The notes: generated by a model not told the origin, from the sequence alone. Positions 1 through 8,203 are shown, counted from the first letter of the stretch. The stretch is 24,169 bases of DNA from Pseudomonadota bacterium (GCA_023433445.1 JAEZCS010000140.1:1-24169), one strand, 5' to 3'. Made by a program: numbers and translations.

Positions 1-631
1 GGTCCTGCACGTCGCCGATGATGTTCATGACTTCCGACTCGCCCGGACGCTCGCGGCGCTTGTCGACGATGGCGAGCGGGGCGTTGTCCAGCCGCTTGGC
101 AAGCGCACGGGCACGTACCACGCCGCCCACGTCCGGCGACACGACCATCAGGTTGCGGTCGCCAAAACGCGCCTGGATGTCAGCCGACATGACCGGCGCG
201 CCGAACAGGTTGTCGGTCGGAATGTCGAAAAAGCCCTGGATCTGTCCCGCATGCAGATCGACCGAAAGCACGCGGTTCGCGCCCGCCGTGGTGATGAGGT
301 TCGCCACCAGCTTGGCCGAGATCGGGGTGCGCGGCCCGGGCTTCCGGTCCTGCCGGGCATAGCCGAAATAAGGGACGACCGCCGTGATTCGCTTCGCCGA
401 TGCGCGCTTCAGCGCATCGATCATGATCAGCAATTCCATCAGATTGTCGTTGGTCGGATAGGCCGTCGACTGAATGACGAACACATCCTCGCCCCGGACA
501 TTCTCGTGAATTTCCACGAAAACTTCCTCGTCCGCGAAGCGGCGGACGCTCGCATCGGTCAGGGGTATCTCGATATAATCCGCAATGGCGGCCGCAAGCG
601 GCTTGTTGGAATTGCCGGTCATGAGTTTCAT
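1..631 (-). CDS. prs: Ribose-phosphate pyrophosphokinase (PRPP synthetase), 3' end missing
   Basis: This cytosolic enzyme transfers pyrophosphate from ATP to ribose-5-phosphate, making PRPP for purine, pyrimidine, histidine and NAD synthesis. The reading frame opens at ATG 631 and is still open at base 1, so about 210 N-terminal residues of a usual ~310 are visible. It starts MKLMTGNSNKPLA and shows the family features in order: the flexible-loop region GYARQDRKPGPRTPISAKL (about 90-108), the DLHAGQIQGFF block with its catalytic-region histidine (about 125-135) and the VVSPDVGG segment. An AGGGG ribosome binding site lies 7 bases before ATG 631, which favours it over the in-frame ATG at 622. 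The gene is divergent from nadE, and PRPP also feeds NAD synthesis. Identification is secure; only the C-terminal PRPP-binding loop is out of view. Confidence 0.96.
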   Translation of the reverse strand, partial: MKLMTGNSNKPLAAAIADYIEIPLTDASVRRFADEEVFVEIHENVRGEDVFVIQSTAYPTNDNLMELLIMIDALKRASAKRITAVVPYFGYARQDRKPGPRTPISAKLVANLITTAGANRVLSVDLHAGQIQGFFDIPTDNLFGAPVMSADIQARFGDRNLMVVSPDVGGVVRARALAKRLDNAPLAIVDKRRERPGESEVMNIIGDVQD

Positions 632-690
632 GGCCAAACCCCTGTGACGATTGGATGACGATGCGCGAAACGCGGCCCCTTTAGCGGTGC

Positions 691-729
691 TTGCCCTCAC
701 TGGAAAGGCGCTTTTGCGCAGGCGGGCAA
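691..729. repeat. Nested inverted repeats between prs and nadE
   Basis: The 117-base divergent gap holds a perfect 6-base inverted repeat (TTGCCC at 691-696, GGGCAA at 724-729). Enclosed within it is a tighter hairpin, GCGC-TTTT-GCGC (708-719). It could be a protein binding site or leader structure for nadE. Short GC-rich repeats also arise by chance, so function is unproven. No clear -35/-10 pair stands out. Confidence 0.3.
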
Positions 730-748
730 AATGGACTAGGGCGCGGCC

Positions 749-2404
749 ATGACCGACAAACTCGTGATCGCCCTTGCCCAGATGACACAGAGCGTGGGCG
801 ACCTGAAGGCCAATGCGGATGCGATGCTGGAATGGCGGGCCCGAGCGGTGGGTGCCGACCTTATCGTTTTCCCCGAGCTTCAGCTGATCGGCTACCCACC
901 CGAAGACCTGGTGCTCAAGCCCGCATTGGTCGATCGCGCCAATCACGAACTGGATCGGCTGGCTCAGGCGACGGCGGATGGCGGCCCGGCGATGCTGGTC
1001 GGCACAGTGGTCGCCTCGCAAGGCGTGCTGTTCAACGTCGTCGCCCTGCTGGAAGATGGCGCCGTCACCGCAATCCGCCAGAAGCGCGAGCTGCCCAATT
1101 ATGGCACTTTCGATGAAAAGCGCCTGTTCGCGCCGGGCCCGCTTCCCGCGCCAATCGACTTCAAAGGCGTGAAGATCGGCGTGCCGATCTGCGAAGATAT
1201 CTGGTTCCCCTTCGTCACCGCGCATCTTCGGGCGGAAGGGGCGGAAATCCTGATCAGCCCCAATGGCAGCCCGTTCGAAGTCGACAAGGATGACCGCCGC
1301 ATCAATGCCGTCGCTGGCACGCGCGTGCGGGAAACCGGCCTGCCGCTCATCTATCTGAACCGCGTGGGTGGTCAGGATGAACTGGTGTTCGACGGGGCGT
1401 CCTTCGTGATGGGCGCGGACCGCAGCATCGCCCATCAACTGCCCGATTGGGAAGAAGCGCTGGTCCTCACCCATTGGGAAAAGTGGGAAGGCCAATGGGT
1501 CTGTATTCCGGGCGATCGGCACGAACTCGATAGCCGCCCGGCCGACATCTATAATGCGATGGTGCTTGGCCTGCGTGACTATGTGAACCGCAACGGCTTT
1601 CCCGGCGTGGTGCTGGGCCTATCAGGCGGCATCGATTCGGCCCTGTCGGCTGCGGTCGCAGTGGATGCCTTGGGCCCGGACCGTGTCTGGAGCGTCATGC
1701 TGCCGTCGCGCTTCACCAGCCAGGACAGCCTGGACGATGCCGTCGAATGCGCCCGCCTGCTTGGCATCCGCTACGACACCATCCCGATCGAGCCTGCTGT
1801 CGCGGCGTTCGACACGATGCTGGCCGATGCTTTCGAAGGGCGGCAACGCGACCTCACCGAAGAAAATCTTCAGTCCCGCATTCGTGGCGTGACGCTCATG
1901 GGGCTGTCGAACAAGTTCGGCCACATGCTGCTGACCACAGGCAATAAAAGCGAGATGTCGGTTGGCTATGCCACCATCTACGGCGATATGGCGGGCGGAT
2001 ATTCGGTGCTGAAGGACGCCTACAAGACGACCGTCTTCGACCTCAGCCGCTGGCGGAACGACAATGTCTCTTCGCTTGGGCTCGGCCCATCCGGCCCCGT
2101 CATGCCGGAGCGGGTGATTACCAAGCCGCCGAGCGCGGAACTGCGCGAGGACCAGAAGGACGAGGACAGCCTGCCGCCCTATGAGGTGCTGGACCCGATC
2201 CTCTACGGCCTGGTGGAGGAGGAGCTTTCCGTTGAGGAACTCGTCGCACGCGGCTTCGACAAGGATGTAATCGCTCGCATCGAACGCCTTCTCTATGTCG
2301 CGGAATACAAGCGGCGCCAGTCGCCCCCGGGCGTAAAGCTTGGCATACGCAATTTCGGTCGTGATCGCCGCTATCCGATCACCAACGCTTTCCGGACGCT
2401 TTAA
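749..2404 (+). CDS. nadE: Glutamine-dependent NAD(+) synthetase
   Basis: It catalyses the last step of NAD synthesis, amidating deamido-NAD with ammonia drawn from glutamine. The 551 residues form the usual two-domain enzyme. The N-terminal nitrilase-type glutaminase has a visible Glu-Lys-Cys triad: Glu43 in VFPEL, Lys112 in RQKRELPNYGTF and Cys148 in VPICEDIW. The C-terminal adenylating domain carries the ATP-pyrophosphatase loop SGGIDS at 292-297 and a TTGNKSEMSVGYAT segment. Length fits the roughly 550-residue glutamine-dependent class, not the 275-residue ammonia-only class. The start follows a weak AGGG-type site, and no longer in-frame start is better. gltX begins 4 bases after the stop, so the two are almost certainly cotranscribed. 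prs, which makes a NAD precursor, is divergent next door. Confidence 0.97.
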   Translation: MTDKLVIALAQMTQSVGDLKANADAMLEWRARAVGADLIVFPELQLIGYPPEDLVLKPALVDRANHELDRLAQATADGGPAMLVGTVVASQGVLFNVVALLEDGAVTAIRQKRELPNYGTFDEKRLFAPGPLPAPIDFKGVKIGVPICEDIWFPFVTAHLRAEGAEILISPNGSPFEVDKDDRRINAVAGTRVRETGLPLIYLNRVGGQDELVFDGASFVMGADRSIAHQLPDWEEALVLTHWEKWEGQWVCIPGDRHELDSRPADIYNAMVLGLRDYVNRNGFPGVVLGLSGGIDSALSAAVAVDALGPDRVWSVMLPSRFTSQDSLDDAVECARLLGIRYDTIPIEPAVAAFDTMLADAFEGRQRDLTEENLQSRIRGVTLMGLSNKFGHMLLTTGNKSEMSVGYATIYGDMAGGYSVLKDAYKTTVFDLSRWRNDNVSSLGLGPSGPVMPERVITKPPSAELREDQKDEDSLPPYEVLDPILYGLVEEELSVEELVARGFDKDVIARIERLLYVAEYKRRQSPPGVKLGIRNFGRDRRYPITNAFRTL

Positions 2405-2408
2405 GCTC

Positions 2409-3734
2409 ATGACCGTCATCACTCGTTTCGCCCCGTCGCCGACCGGCAACCTTCATGTCGGCAATATTCGCGCGGGACTGCATAATTGGCTTTGGGCGCG
2501 CAAAAGCGGCGGCCAGTTTCTCCTGCGTCTCGACGATACTGATCTTGAGCGCTCGCGTGCGGAATATGCCGATGCGATTCGCGCGGACCTGTCCTGGCTC
2601 GGCCTCAAATGGGACGGAGAAGAAAAGCAGTCGGACCGTTTCGCCCTTTACGAAATGCGGTTCGAGCAGTTGAAGGCATCGGGTCACGTTTATCCCGCCT
2701 ATGAAACGAGCCAGGAACTGGAGTTGCGCCGGAAAGTCCTGCTCGGCCGGGGACTTCCTCCGGTCTATGATCGTGCCGCGCTGTCGCTGACGACCGATCA
2801 GATTGCCGCCTATGAAGCGGAAGGCCGCAAACCGCATTGGCGCTTCAAGCTCGACCATGATCAGCCGATCCTTTGGACTGACCTGATCCGTGGCGAGCAG
2901 CGCTTCGATCCCAAGCTGCTGTCCGATCCGGTCATACGCCGTGCCGATGGCAGTTGGCTCTACATGCTGCCCTCCGTGATTGACGATATCGACATGGGCA
3001 TAACCCATGTGTTGCGTGGCGAAGACCATGTGTCCAATACGGCTGCGCAAATCCAGATGTTCACCGCTCTGGGCGCGCGGCTGCCATCCTTCGCGCACGA
3101 AGCTCTGCTGACCGGCAGCGAAGGCAAGCTTTCCAAGCGCCTGGGATCGCTGGGGGTAGCCCATTTCCGCGACATCGGATTGGAGCCGATGGCTGTCCTG
3201 TCGCTGCTCGCTCGCCTCGGCACATCCATGCCGATCGAGCCATTCGCCAATGTCGAGCCATTGGTAGAAAGCTTCGACTTCGCGCATTTCGGCCGCGCGC
3301 CCGCGCGCTTTGATGAGGCGGAGCTCGCCACGCTCAACCAGAAGATCGTCCATCTTCTACCTTTTGATGCTGTTTCCAGTCGCCTCCCTGCCGGAATGGA
3401 TGAAGCCGGATGGAACGCTATCCGGCCAAATCTGGAAAATGTGGCACAGGCTGCCGATTGGTGGCGCATCGTAACCGGCCCGGTAGAAGCGCCCGCGCCT
3501 GACGAGGAAGACCGTGCCTTCCTCGCTACCGCGCGCGAGATCCTGCTCGACCTGGACTTCGGTCCTGACATTTGGCCTGCGCTCACTGGGGCGCTCAAGG
3601 AACGGACAGGGCGAAAGGGCAAGACACTGTTCCTGCCGCTCCGTCGCGCGCTCACGGGGCTCGATCACGGCCCCGACATGGCGCAACTCCTGCCGCTAAT
3701 CGGCAAGGAGGAAGCCCTCCGCCGCTTGGGCTGA
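2409..3734 (+). CDS. gltX: Glutamate--tRNA ligase (GluRS2-type)
   Basis: This class I aminoacyl-tRNA synthetase charges tRNA with glutamate. The 441-residue protein starts TVITRFAPSPTGNLHVGN, with the HIGH-type motif as HVGN (16-19). It then has FLLRLDDTDLERSR where many GluRS have RIEDTD, the LRGEDHVSNT block (202-211) and the KMSKS-type loop as KLSKR (240-244). The Cys-rich zinc motif of E. coli-type enzymes is absent; the region reads YPAYETSQEL. The LDDTD signature and shorter length fit the second GluRS that many alphaproteobacteria carry. I infer a paralogue elsewhere, but the window cannot show it. ATG 2409 is chosen because homology begins there; an in-frame ATG at 2340 lies inside nadE. 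The 4-base gap after nadE suggests an operon or translational reinitiation. Confidence 0.93.
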   Translation: MTVITRFAPSPTGNLHVGNIRAGLHNWLWARKSGGQFLLRLDDTDLERSRAEYADAIRADLSWLGLKWDGEEKQSDRFALYEMRFEQLKASGHVYPAYETSQELELRRKVLLGRGLPPVYDRAALSLTTDQIAAYEAEGRKPHWRFKLDHDQPILWTDLIRGEQRFDPKLLSDPVIRRADGSWLYMLPSVIDDIDMGITHVLRGEDHVSNTAAQIQMFTALGARLPSFAHEALLTGSEGKLSKRLGSLGVAHFRDIGLEPMAVLSLLARLGTSMPIEPFANVEPLVESFDFAHFGRAPARFDEAELATLNQKIVHLLPFDAVSSRLPAGMDEAGWNAIRPNLENVAQAADWWRIVTGPVEAPAPDEEDRAFLATAREILLDLDFGPDIWPALTGALKERTGRKGKTLFLPLRRALTGLDHGPDMAQLLPLIGKEEALRRLG

Positions 3735-3758
3735 CTCGAAAAGCAGTCGCTGGACGGA

Positions 3759-4598
3759 TCAGGCGCGCAAGGCTTCCAGCGCCTTGCCCACCGCCAATAT
3801 GCCTTCAGGCGCGACGGCGAAGCCCATATGCGTGCAGTCCACCTCAATAGCCTTGTCGCGCTCGTGCGCACGGCCCTTTGCGCATTCGGGCAGGATGACG
3901 CCGTCCCGCCGGGACCATAGGGCAATAGTCGGAACCGGTGGCTTCACGTCCCGGCTGCATGCAAAGGGCGGGCAATCGACCGGGTGGCCCGCCACCATCT
4001 GGTAGAGCCGCCACGCGTGGTTTGCGCGGGGGTCGCCGGAAAAGGGTGATCCCAAGGTCACGACCCCACCCACCTTTTCCTGCGCGCATTTCGCATATTC
4101 CCGTGCGTACAGGCCGCCAAGGCTCCAGCCCACCAAGGTGACTGGCGCACCGCTATGGTTGCGGATCAGGTCTACCTTCCGGTCGATCTGCTCCAGCGTG
4201 TCAGCGCGAGGGCCAAAGTTGCGCCCCATCCCCCAGCCATGGGCGTGGAATCCGGCCGCCTCCAGGATGGTGCGCATCGGCTCCATTCTATGTTCGGACG
4301 CGAGCAGACCGGGAATCAGCAGCACATGCCGTCCATCACCCTTTATCTCGCGCGACAAGGCGCTGATCTGCGCCCGGGTTCGGGCGAGGTCGATCGGCAT
4401 GGATGCGTTGGCGATCAGATGCTGCCAGGACGGCCGACCAGCCCGGCGCGCGGGTTGCGCCTCGCGGCCTTTCCAGAAATCACTGATCGATCGGACATAA
4501 GACGGCACGAGAAAATAGTCTCCATTGCCCAGAGGGCGAAAGATGACATTCTCATGACAAATGCGCCGCGCGTCCAATAGTTTCGCGCGGGTCGCCAA
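3759..4598 (-). CDS. Alpha/beta hydrolase, lipase/esterase-like
   Basis: A serine hydrolase of the alpha/beta fold; the substrate cannot be told. With the longest start it has 279 residues. The nucleophile elbow GWSLGG puts Ser159 in place, the oxyanion-side segment is LLIPGLLASE (93-102), Asp232 in SRRDGV is the likely acid and His257 in DCTHMGF the likely base. The segment TLGSPFSGDP after the elbow resembles PGAP1/lipase-like members. No signal peptide or membrane segment is evident. The start is uncertain: the only upstream option is TTG 4598, following GGTGAG closely, while an internal ATG at 4400 gives 213 residues and begins just before the conserved fold. It lies 24 bases after the mitofilin-like gene and is probably last in the hemC-hemD operon. 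It converges with gltX across 24 bases. Confidence 0.8.
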   Translation of the reverse strand: MATRAKLLDARRICHENVIFRPLGNGDYFLVPSYVRSISDFWKGREAQPARRAGRPSWQHLIANASMPIDLARTRAQISALSREIKGDGRHVLLIPGLLASEHRMEPMRTILEAAGFHAHGWGMGRNFGPRADTLEQIDRKVDLIRNHSGAPVTLVGWSLGGLYAREYAKCAQEKVGGVVTLGSPFSGDPRANHAWRLYQMVAGHPVDCPPFACSRDVKPPVPTIALWSRRDGVILPECAKGRAHERDKAIEVDCTHMGFAVAPEGILAVGKALEALRA

Positions 4599-4622
4599 CG
4601 GCTCACCGATTATGACAGTGGG

Positions 4623-5492
4623 TTAGGGGGCGAGGGGAGAGGTTTGCGCGACGGGCCCGCCGTCGACGCTGCGCAGCTGCCGCGGTTCCAGAATGGCTGC
4701 TGTCTCGATCAGGTCAAGTGCTCGCCGAGCTTCGATATAGCGGCGGGCGAACTGCATCCACCTGTCGGCGACGGCTCTGCCCGGCATGGTTTCGACTTCC
4801 GTCAACGCCGCGCTTACACGTCCAGCGTCGATATAACGCAGCGCACGCTCCATCGCGGCCTCGGGTCGCGGAGAAGGAGTGGACGAACGCCTGATCGTCA
4901 ACAAAGCGCGCGCCTCATGCTCGACCGAATCCCACCAGCTGCTTTGCGGCCCTGCTGTGGTCAACCGGTCAGAAACGCCGGAGAGGCCAGCACGCAGATC
5001 GGCGAGCGTCACCGGTTCGCGCGCTGCATTGATGATGGTGGCCACCGCTCGCGGCTGGGCCTGGCCAAAGCGCAGCCTCAGCTGCCCCTCGATATAGCCG
5101 AGCGGCATCCCGCTATCGAGCGCACGCCGGGCGGCAAAGGCAACCAGCAACCCCTCGGCACGGGCGGCATTTCCAGACGCGGCCTGGGCCTCGACGGTGA
5201 TGCGGTTCAACCGCTCTTCCAATTGTACCACGCGCCCGTCCAGCATTTGCGCGGTATCGGTCGATAGCGGGCGCATCGCGATGCCGGGCCTCAGATAGGG
5301 GTCGGTCGCTACGGTTGCGCGGGGGGCGGATTTAGCCCAGCGCCCCTGAAAGTAGAACATCGTTGTTGCGGCAATCGCTACACCGATCACGAACGCCAGA
5401 ACCACGGCAAGGAAAGTCGTCCAGGAACCCCGCGTGCGCGCAGGAACTGGCGGGACCGCTATCGCGCTCGCTGCGACGCCTTCTTCGCTCAT
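4623..5492 (-). CDS. Short Mic60/mitofilin-like inner-membrane protein
   Basis: This 289-residue protein has a single membrane helix near the N-terminus (about 26-47, starting WTTFLAVVLAF). A possible short coiled coil follows (about 80-115), then a conserved helical C-terminus. The C-terminal part matches the layout of alphaproteobacterial mitofilin domains. A segment ARRALDSGMPLGYIEGQLRL is followed by PVTLADLRAGL, then WWD (186-188) with LLTIRR, then paired helices ending ADRWMQFARRYIEARRALDL. Family knowledge: Mic60 homologues shape intracytoplasmic or inner membranes and typically sit beside hem genes in alphaproteobacteria, as here, 28 bases after hemD. Many such proteins are longer, with a larger coiled coil, so this is a reduced form. 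ATG 5492 is chosen because AGAGG lies 6-7 bases before it; ATG 5510 is an alternative. Assignment rests on pattern and synteny, not an alignment. Confidence 0.75.
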   Translation of the reverse strand: MSEEGVAASAIAVPPVPARTRGSWTTFLAVVLAFVIGVAIAATTMFYFQGRWAKSAPRATVATDPYLRPGIAMRPLSTDTAQMLDGRVVQLEERLNRITVEAQAASGNAARAEGLLVAFAARRALDSGMPLGYIEGQLRLRFGQAQPRAVATIINAAREPVTLADLRAGLSGVSDRLTTAGPQSSWWDSVEHEARALLTIRRSSTPSPRPEAAMERALRYIDAGRVSAALTEVETMPGRAVADRWMQFARRYIEARRALDLIETAAILEPRQLRSVDGGPVAQTSPLAP

Positions 5493-5520
5493 CGAGGACC
5501 TCTTTTCCATCTTGGCCGGA

Positions 5521-6189
5521 TCATTCGCACAATCGCGTCGCAAGGGCCAGCATACTCTCGTCGTCTGGCAGCTCAGGCGCTTCGCCGCTTGCCCAAGCGG
5601 GTCCGCACGCGGCAAGCGCGGCCGCGCTGATGGCGATCACATGCAGGGTGCGGCGCTGTTCCGGCCCGATCAGTTCGGCAAGCCTGCTTCCGGCTCGCGG
5701 CGAATGCACCAGCAAGATCGCGCCGGGCTCGAGCTGGAGGCCGAGTTCTGCGTTCGAACGTCCTCCGATCGTGTAGACTGCCACCCGATCAATCGTCAGC
5801 GGCCCAGGATCGATCCGGGCGAGGGTCGTTCCACCAAGATGCAAGATTTGGCGGTGCCCGTCAGCCGCGATGCGAGCGGCGATCGCGCTGCCGTCCCGAT
5901 CGCCCTCCGTGACATTCGCAAATCCCTGCTCTTTCATGGCCTTGGCCGTGGCGTGCCCGACCGCATAGGCGGGCAGATGCCGGTATCGCGCAAGCTGCGA
6001 CCCGCCGAGCCGAGCTGCCTGCGCGCTGGTCATCAACAGGGCGTCGAACGGCTCAGCCGGCGGCCCGCCCCAAGGGATCGGCCGCGCTTCGAAAAGCGGG
6101 CACAGGCGGGGGACGAGGCCCAATTTCACCGCCCGCGCCGCCGTCTCGCTCGCCCCCGGCTCCGGCCGCAGGATGATGACTGGCTTCAC
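5521..6189 (-). CDS. hemD: Uroporphyrinogen-III synthase
   Basis: It cyclises hydroxymethylbilane to uroporphyrinogen III while inverting ring D, the step after HemC in heme and cobalamin synthesis. The 222-residue length is a little below the usual ~240. The family diverges strongly in sequence. Recognisable here are the N-terminal KPVIILRPEPGASETA, the mid-region LLMTSAQAAR, the AVGHATAKAMKEQGF segment (VG..TA..L.. type) and the late LVHSPRAGSRLAELI. The start is GTG at 6189, overlapping the hemC stop as GTGA (6186-6189), which implies translational coupling. Position directly after hemC makes the assignment strong despite low motif content. The mitofilin-like gene follows 28 bases later. 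Confidence 0.92.
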   Translation of the reverse strand: MKPVIILRPEPGASETAARAVKLGLVPRLCPLFEARPIPWGGPPAEPFDALLMTSAQAARLGGSQLARYRHLPAYAVGHATAKAMKEQGFANVTEGDRDGSAIAARIAADGHRQILHLGGTTLARIDPGPLTIDRVAVYTIGGRSNAELGLQLEPGAILLVHSPRAGSRLAELIGPEQRRTLHVIAISAAALAACGPAWASGEAPELPDDESMLALATRLCE

Positions 6190-7124
6190 GCCTCGAACAG
6201 CGCGCGCAGTTCCATGCTCGCGCGCTCCAGCAATGACCGTCCAAGTGCTTCGGCGGCATCGCTGTCGCGCCGGGTGATGACCCTCACATCTTCCACCCGC
6301 TCGCGGCCATCAGGGCTCAATATCTCCGCTGCCAGCCGAATGCTGTCATCCTCCAAACGGCCGAGCGCAGCGATCGGTGAATGGCATGTGCCGCCGAGCC
6401 CCTTGAGGACCCCGCGCTCTGCCATCACGCAATCGAATGTGTCGGCGTCGCTAATGCCGGCGAGCAAGGCCCGCATCTCCCCATTGTCGCTCAGGGTTTC
6501 GATCCCTACCGCCCCCTGCGATGGTGCTGGCAACATGACGTCAAGCGGGATGCAGGTCCCGACGTCCGGCTGCCCCAGCCGGTCGAGCCCAGCTGCCGCA
6601 AGTAGTGTCGCATGCACCTCTCCGGCAGCAAGCTTCGCCAGCCGCGTCGCGACATTGCCCCTGAACAGCACGACCTGCGCGTCCGGGCGAAGCCGCTTCA
6701 CCTGCGCTGCCCGCCGGGGGGAACTCGACCCGACCACCGGATTGTCCGGCAACGCTTCGAAACTCTCCGCCCCAATTAGCCGATCCCGCACATCCGCCCG
6801 CGGCAGCATGGCCGCAACCGAAATTTCCACAGGCCGTATAGTCTCCACATCCTTCATGGAATGGACCGCAAAATCGATCTGCCCTTCGATCAGCGCCCGG
6901 TCCAGTTCTTTGGTCCACAGCGCCTTGCCGCCGATTTCGGCGAGCGCCCTGTCCTGAATCCGGTCGCCGCTCGTCTGGACGATCACCGTCGCGATCGCAT
7001 CCGGGTCCAACCCATGGCGCGCACATAGCGCCTCGGCGGTCATGCGCGCTTGGGCCAGCGCCAATGGCGAACCTCGCGTGCCAAGGCGCAGCGGACGATC
7101 AGGCGTGTAGGATAGCGATGTCAT
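6186..7124 (-). CDS. hemC: Hydroxymethylbilane synthase (porphobilinogen deaminase)
   Basis: It joins four porphobilinogen molecules into the linear tetrapyrrole hydroxymethylbilane, in the cytosol. The 312 residues are full length. Visible family blocks are the N-terminal LRLGTRGSPLALAQ (12-25), the VIVQTSGDRIQDR and GGKALWTKELDRAL segments, the VHSMKDVET motif (87-95), VGSSSPRRAAQ (131-141), RGNVATRL (155-162) and PAPSQGAVGIE (199-209). Cys247 in GGTCHSP is the residue that should hold the dipyrromethane cofactor. ATG 7124 is set by homology and is preceded by AAGCGGCAT. It is first in a tight operon hemC-hemD-mitofilin-like-hydrolase and is divergent from tsaD, with about 44 bases between the starts. 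Confidence 0.97.
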   Translation of the reverse strand: MTSLSYTPDRPLRLGTRGSPLALAQARMTAEALCARHGLDPDAIATVIVQTSGDRIQDRALAEIGGKALWTKELDRALIEGQIDFAVHSMKDVETIRPVEISVAAMLPRADVRDRLIGAESFEALPDNPVVGSSSPRRAAQVKRLRPDAQVVLFRGNVATRLAKLAAGEVHATLLAAAGLDRLGQPDVGTCIPLDVMLPAPSQGAVGIETLSDNGEMRALLAGISDADTFDCVMAERGVLKGLGGTCHSPIAALGRLEDDSIRLAAEILSPDGRERVEDVRVITRRDSDAAEALGRSLLERASMELRALFEA

Positions 7125-7125
7125 A

Positions 7126-7168
7126 TGCCGCTTGCTCTAATATCCGTGGGCATTAGATGGAAGCGGCA
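7126..7168. promoter_or_regulatory. Nested dyad filling the hemC/tsaD divergent gap
   Basis: A perfect 8-base inverted repeat (TGCCGCTT 7126-7133, AAGCGGCA 7161-7168) ends one base from the hemC ATG (7122-7124) and directly against the tsaD ATG at 7169. Inside it is a second perfect pair, CTAAT 7137-7141 and ATTAG 7152-7156, with nearly the same centre (about 7147). Each gene therefore starts after the same AAGCGGCA leader, which includes a GGAAG-type ribosome site for tsaD. The gap must also hold, or adjoin, both promoters. A dimeric regulator site is possible but inferred. Confidence 0.5.
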
Positions 7169-8203
7169 ATGACAATCATCCTCGGCCTGGAATCGAGCTG
7201 CGACGAAACTGCGGCAGCGCTGGTGACGGCTGAGGGCAAGGTCCTCGCGCATCGGCTCGCGACGCAGGAGGACGCGCATCGCCCCTATGGCGGCGTTGTG
7301 CCGGAAATTGCCGCCCGTGCCCATGTTGAGGCGCTGGCTCCGTTGATCGAAGCGGCACTCGCTGATGCCGAAATGACGCTGGAGCAGGTGGACGTGATCG
7401 CCGCGACGGCGGGACCGGGGTTGATCGGTGGCGTGATGGTCGGGTTGGTTACGGGCAAGGCGCTCGCCCATGCCGCGAACAAGCCTCTCGTGGCCGTCAA
7501 CCATCTGGAGGGCCACGCCTTGTCGCCCCGTCTTGCTGATCCGACGCTGCAATTTCCCTATCTGCTGCTGCTGGTGTCGGGTGGGCATTGCCAACTGCTT
7601 CACGTTCGAGGACCGGGCGATTATTCCCGACTGGCGACAACGATCGACGACGCCAGCGGAGAGGCTTTCGACAAGACAGCCAAGCTGCTCGGGCTTGGCT
7701 ATCCGGGCGGTCCCGCGGTTGAACGAGCGGCCTCAACCGGCAACCCCGGAGCCGTGCCGCTTCCGCGCCCGCTGGTTGGAACGGCCGAGCCGCATTTCTC
7801 CTTCGCCGGACTCAAGAGCGCCGTGATGCGCGCGGCCCAGTCAGGGCAATATGCGACCGAGGATATCGCCGCGAGCTTTCAGCAGGCGGTGATAGATTGC
7901 CTTGTCGACCGGACGGAAAAGCAGCTCGCCGGGCTTCAAGGAATCACCGCTCTTGTCGTTGCTGGAGGGGTTGCCGCCAACCAATCGATCCGCACAGCGC
8001 TCCAGACGCTCGCCGCGCGGCATGATCTTCCCTTTGTCGCGCCGCCGCTCTGGCTTTGCACGGACAATGCGGCGATGATCGCCTGGGCAGGGGCGGAACG
8101 CCATGCAGCCGGGCTGGTCGATGATCTTACCGTTCCAGCCCGGCCGCGTTGGCCGCTGGATCCGGCTGCTGAAAAGGCTCGTGGGGCAGGAGTGAAAGCA
8201 TGA
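7169..8203 (+). CDS. tsaD: tRNA N6-adenosine threonylcarbamoyltransferase
   Basis: TsaD transfers the threonylcarbamoyl group to A37 of tRNAs that read ANN codons, working with TsaB and TsaE. The 344-residue protein has the ASKHA-fold signatures. It begins ILGLESSCDETAAALV, has the metal-binding NHLEGH motif with His112 and His116, the LLVSGGH nucleotide-binding loop (about 134-140), VVAGGVAANQ (263-272) and Asp299 in CTDNAAMIA, which completes the metal site. ATG 7169 is preferred because GGAAG lies 5 bases upstream and homologues start just there; the in-frame ATG at 7157 would add four residues. Its last four bases overlap the gpsA start (ATGA), so the pair is translationally coupled. The gene is divergent from hemC. 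Confidence 0.96.
   Translation: MTIILGLESSCDETAAALVTAEGKVLAHRLATQEDAHRPYGGVVPEIAARAHVEALAPLIEAALADAEMTLEQVDVIAATAGPGLIGGVMVGLVTGKALAHAANKPLVAVNHLEGHALSPRLADPTLQFPYLLLLVSGGHCQLLHVRGPGDYSRLATTIDDASGEAFDKTAKLLGLGYPGGPAVERAASTGNPGAVPLPRPLVGTAEPHFSFAGLKSAVMRAAQSGQYATEDIAASFQQAVIDCLVDRTEKQLAGLQGITALVVAGGVAANQSIRTALQTLAARHDLPFVAPPLWLCTDNAAMIAWAGAERHAAGLVDDLTVPARPRWPLDPAAEKARGAGVKA

Noticed and set aside
2340..2408. Upstream in-frame ATG for gltX inside nadE
   Set aside because: GluRS homology starts at MTVITRFAPSPTG (2409), and the extension lies inside the nadE end.
1622..2449. Long minus-strand open frame opposite nadE
   Set aside because: It lies wholly over a clear nadE/gltX reading frame, has no recognisable domain and is the usual shadow of GC-rich codon bias.
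2379..3353. Long minus-strand open frame opposite gltX
   Set aside because: Shadow of a confidently identified gene, with no domain features or ribosome site that stand out.
5434..6957. 507-codon plus-strand open frame across hemD and hemC
   Set aside because: Very long, but low-complexity Ser/Arg/Pro-rich and opposite two well-supported enzymes.
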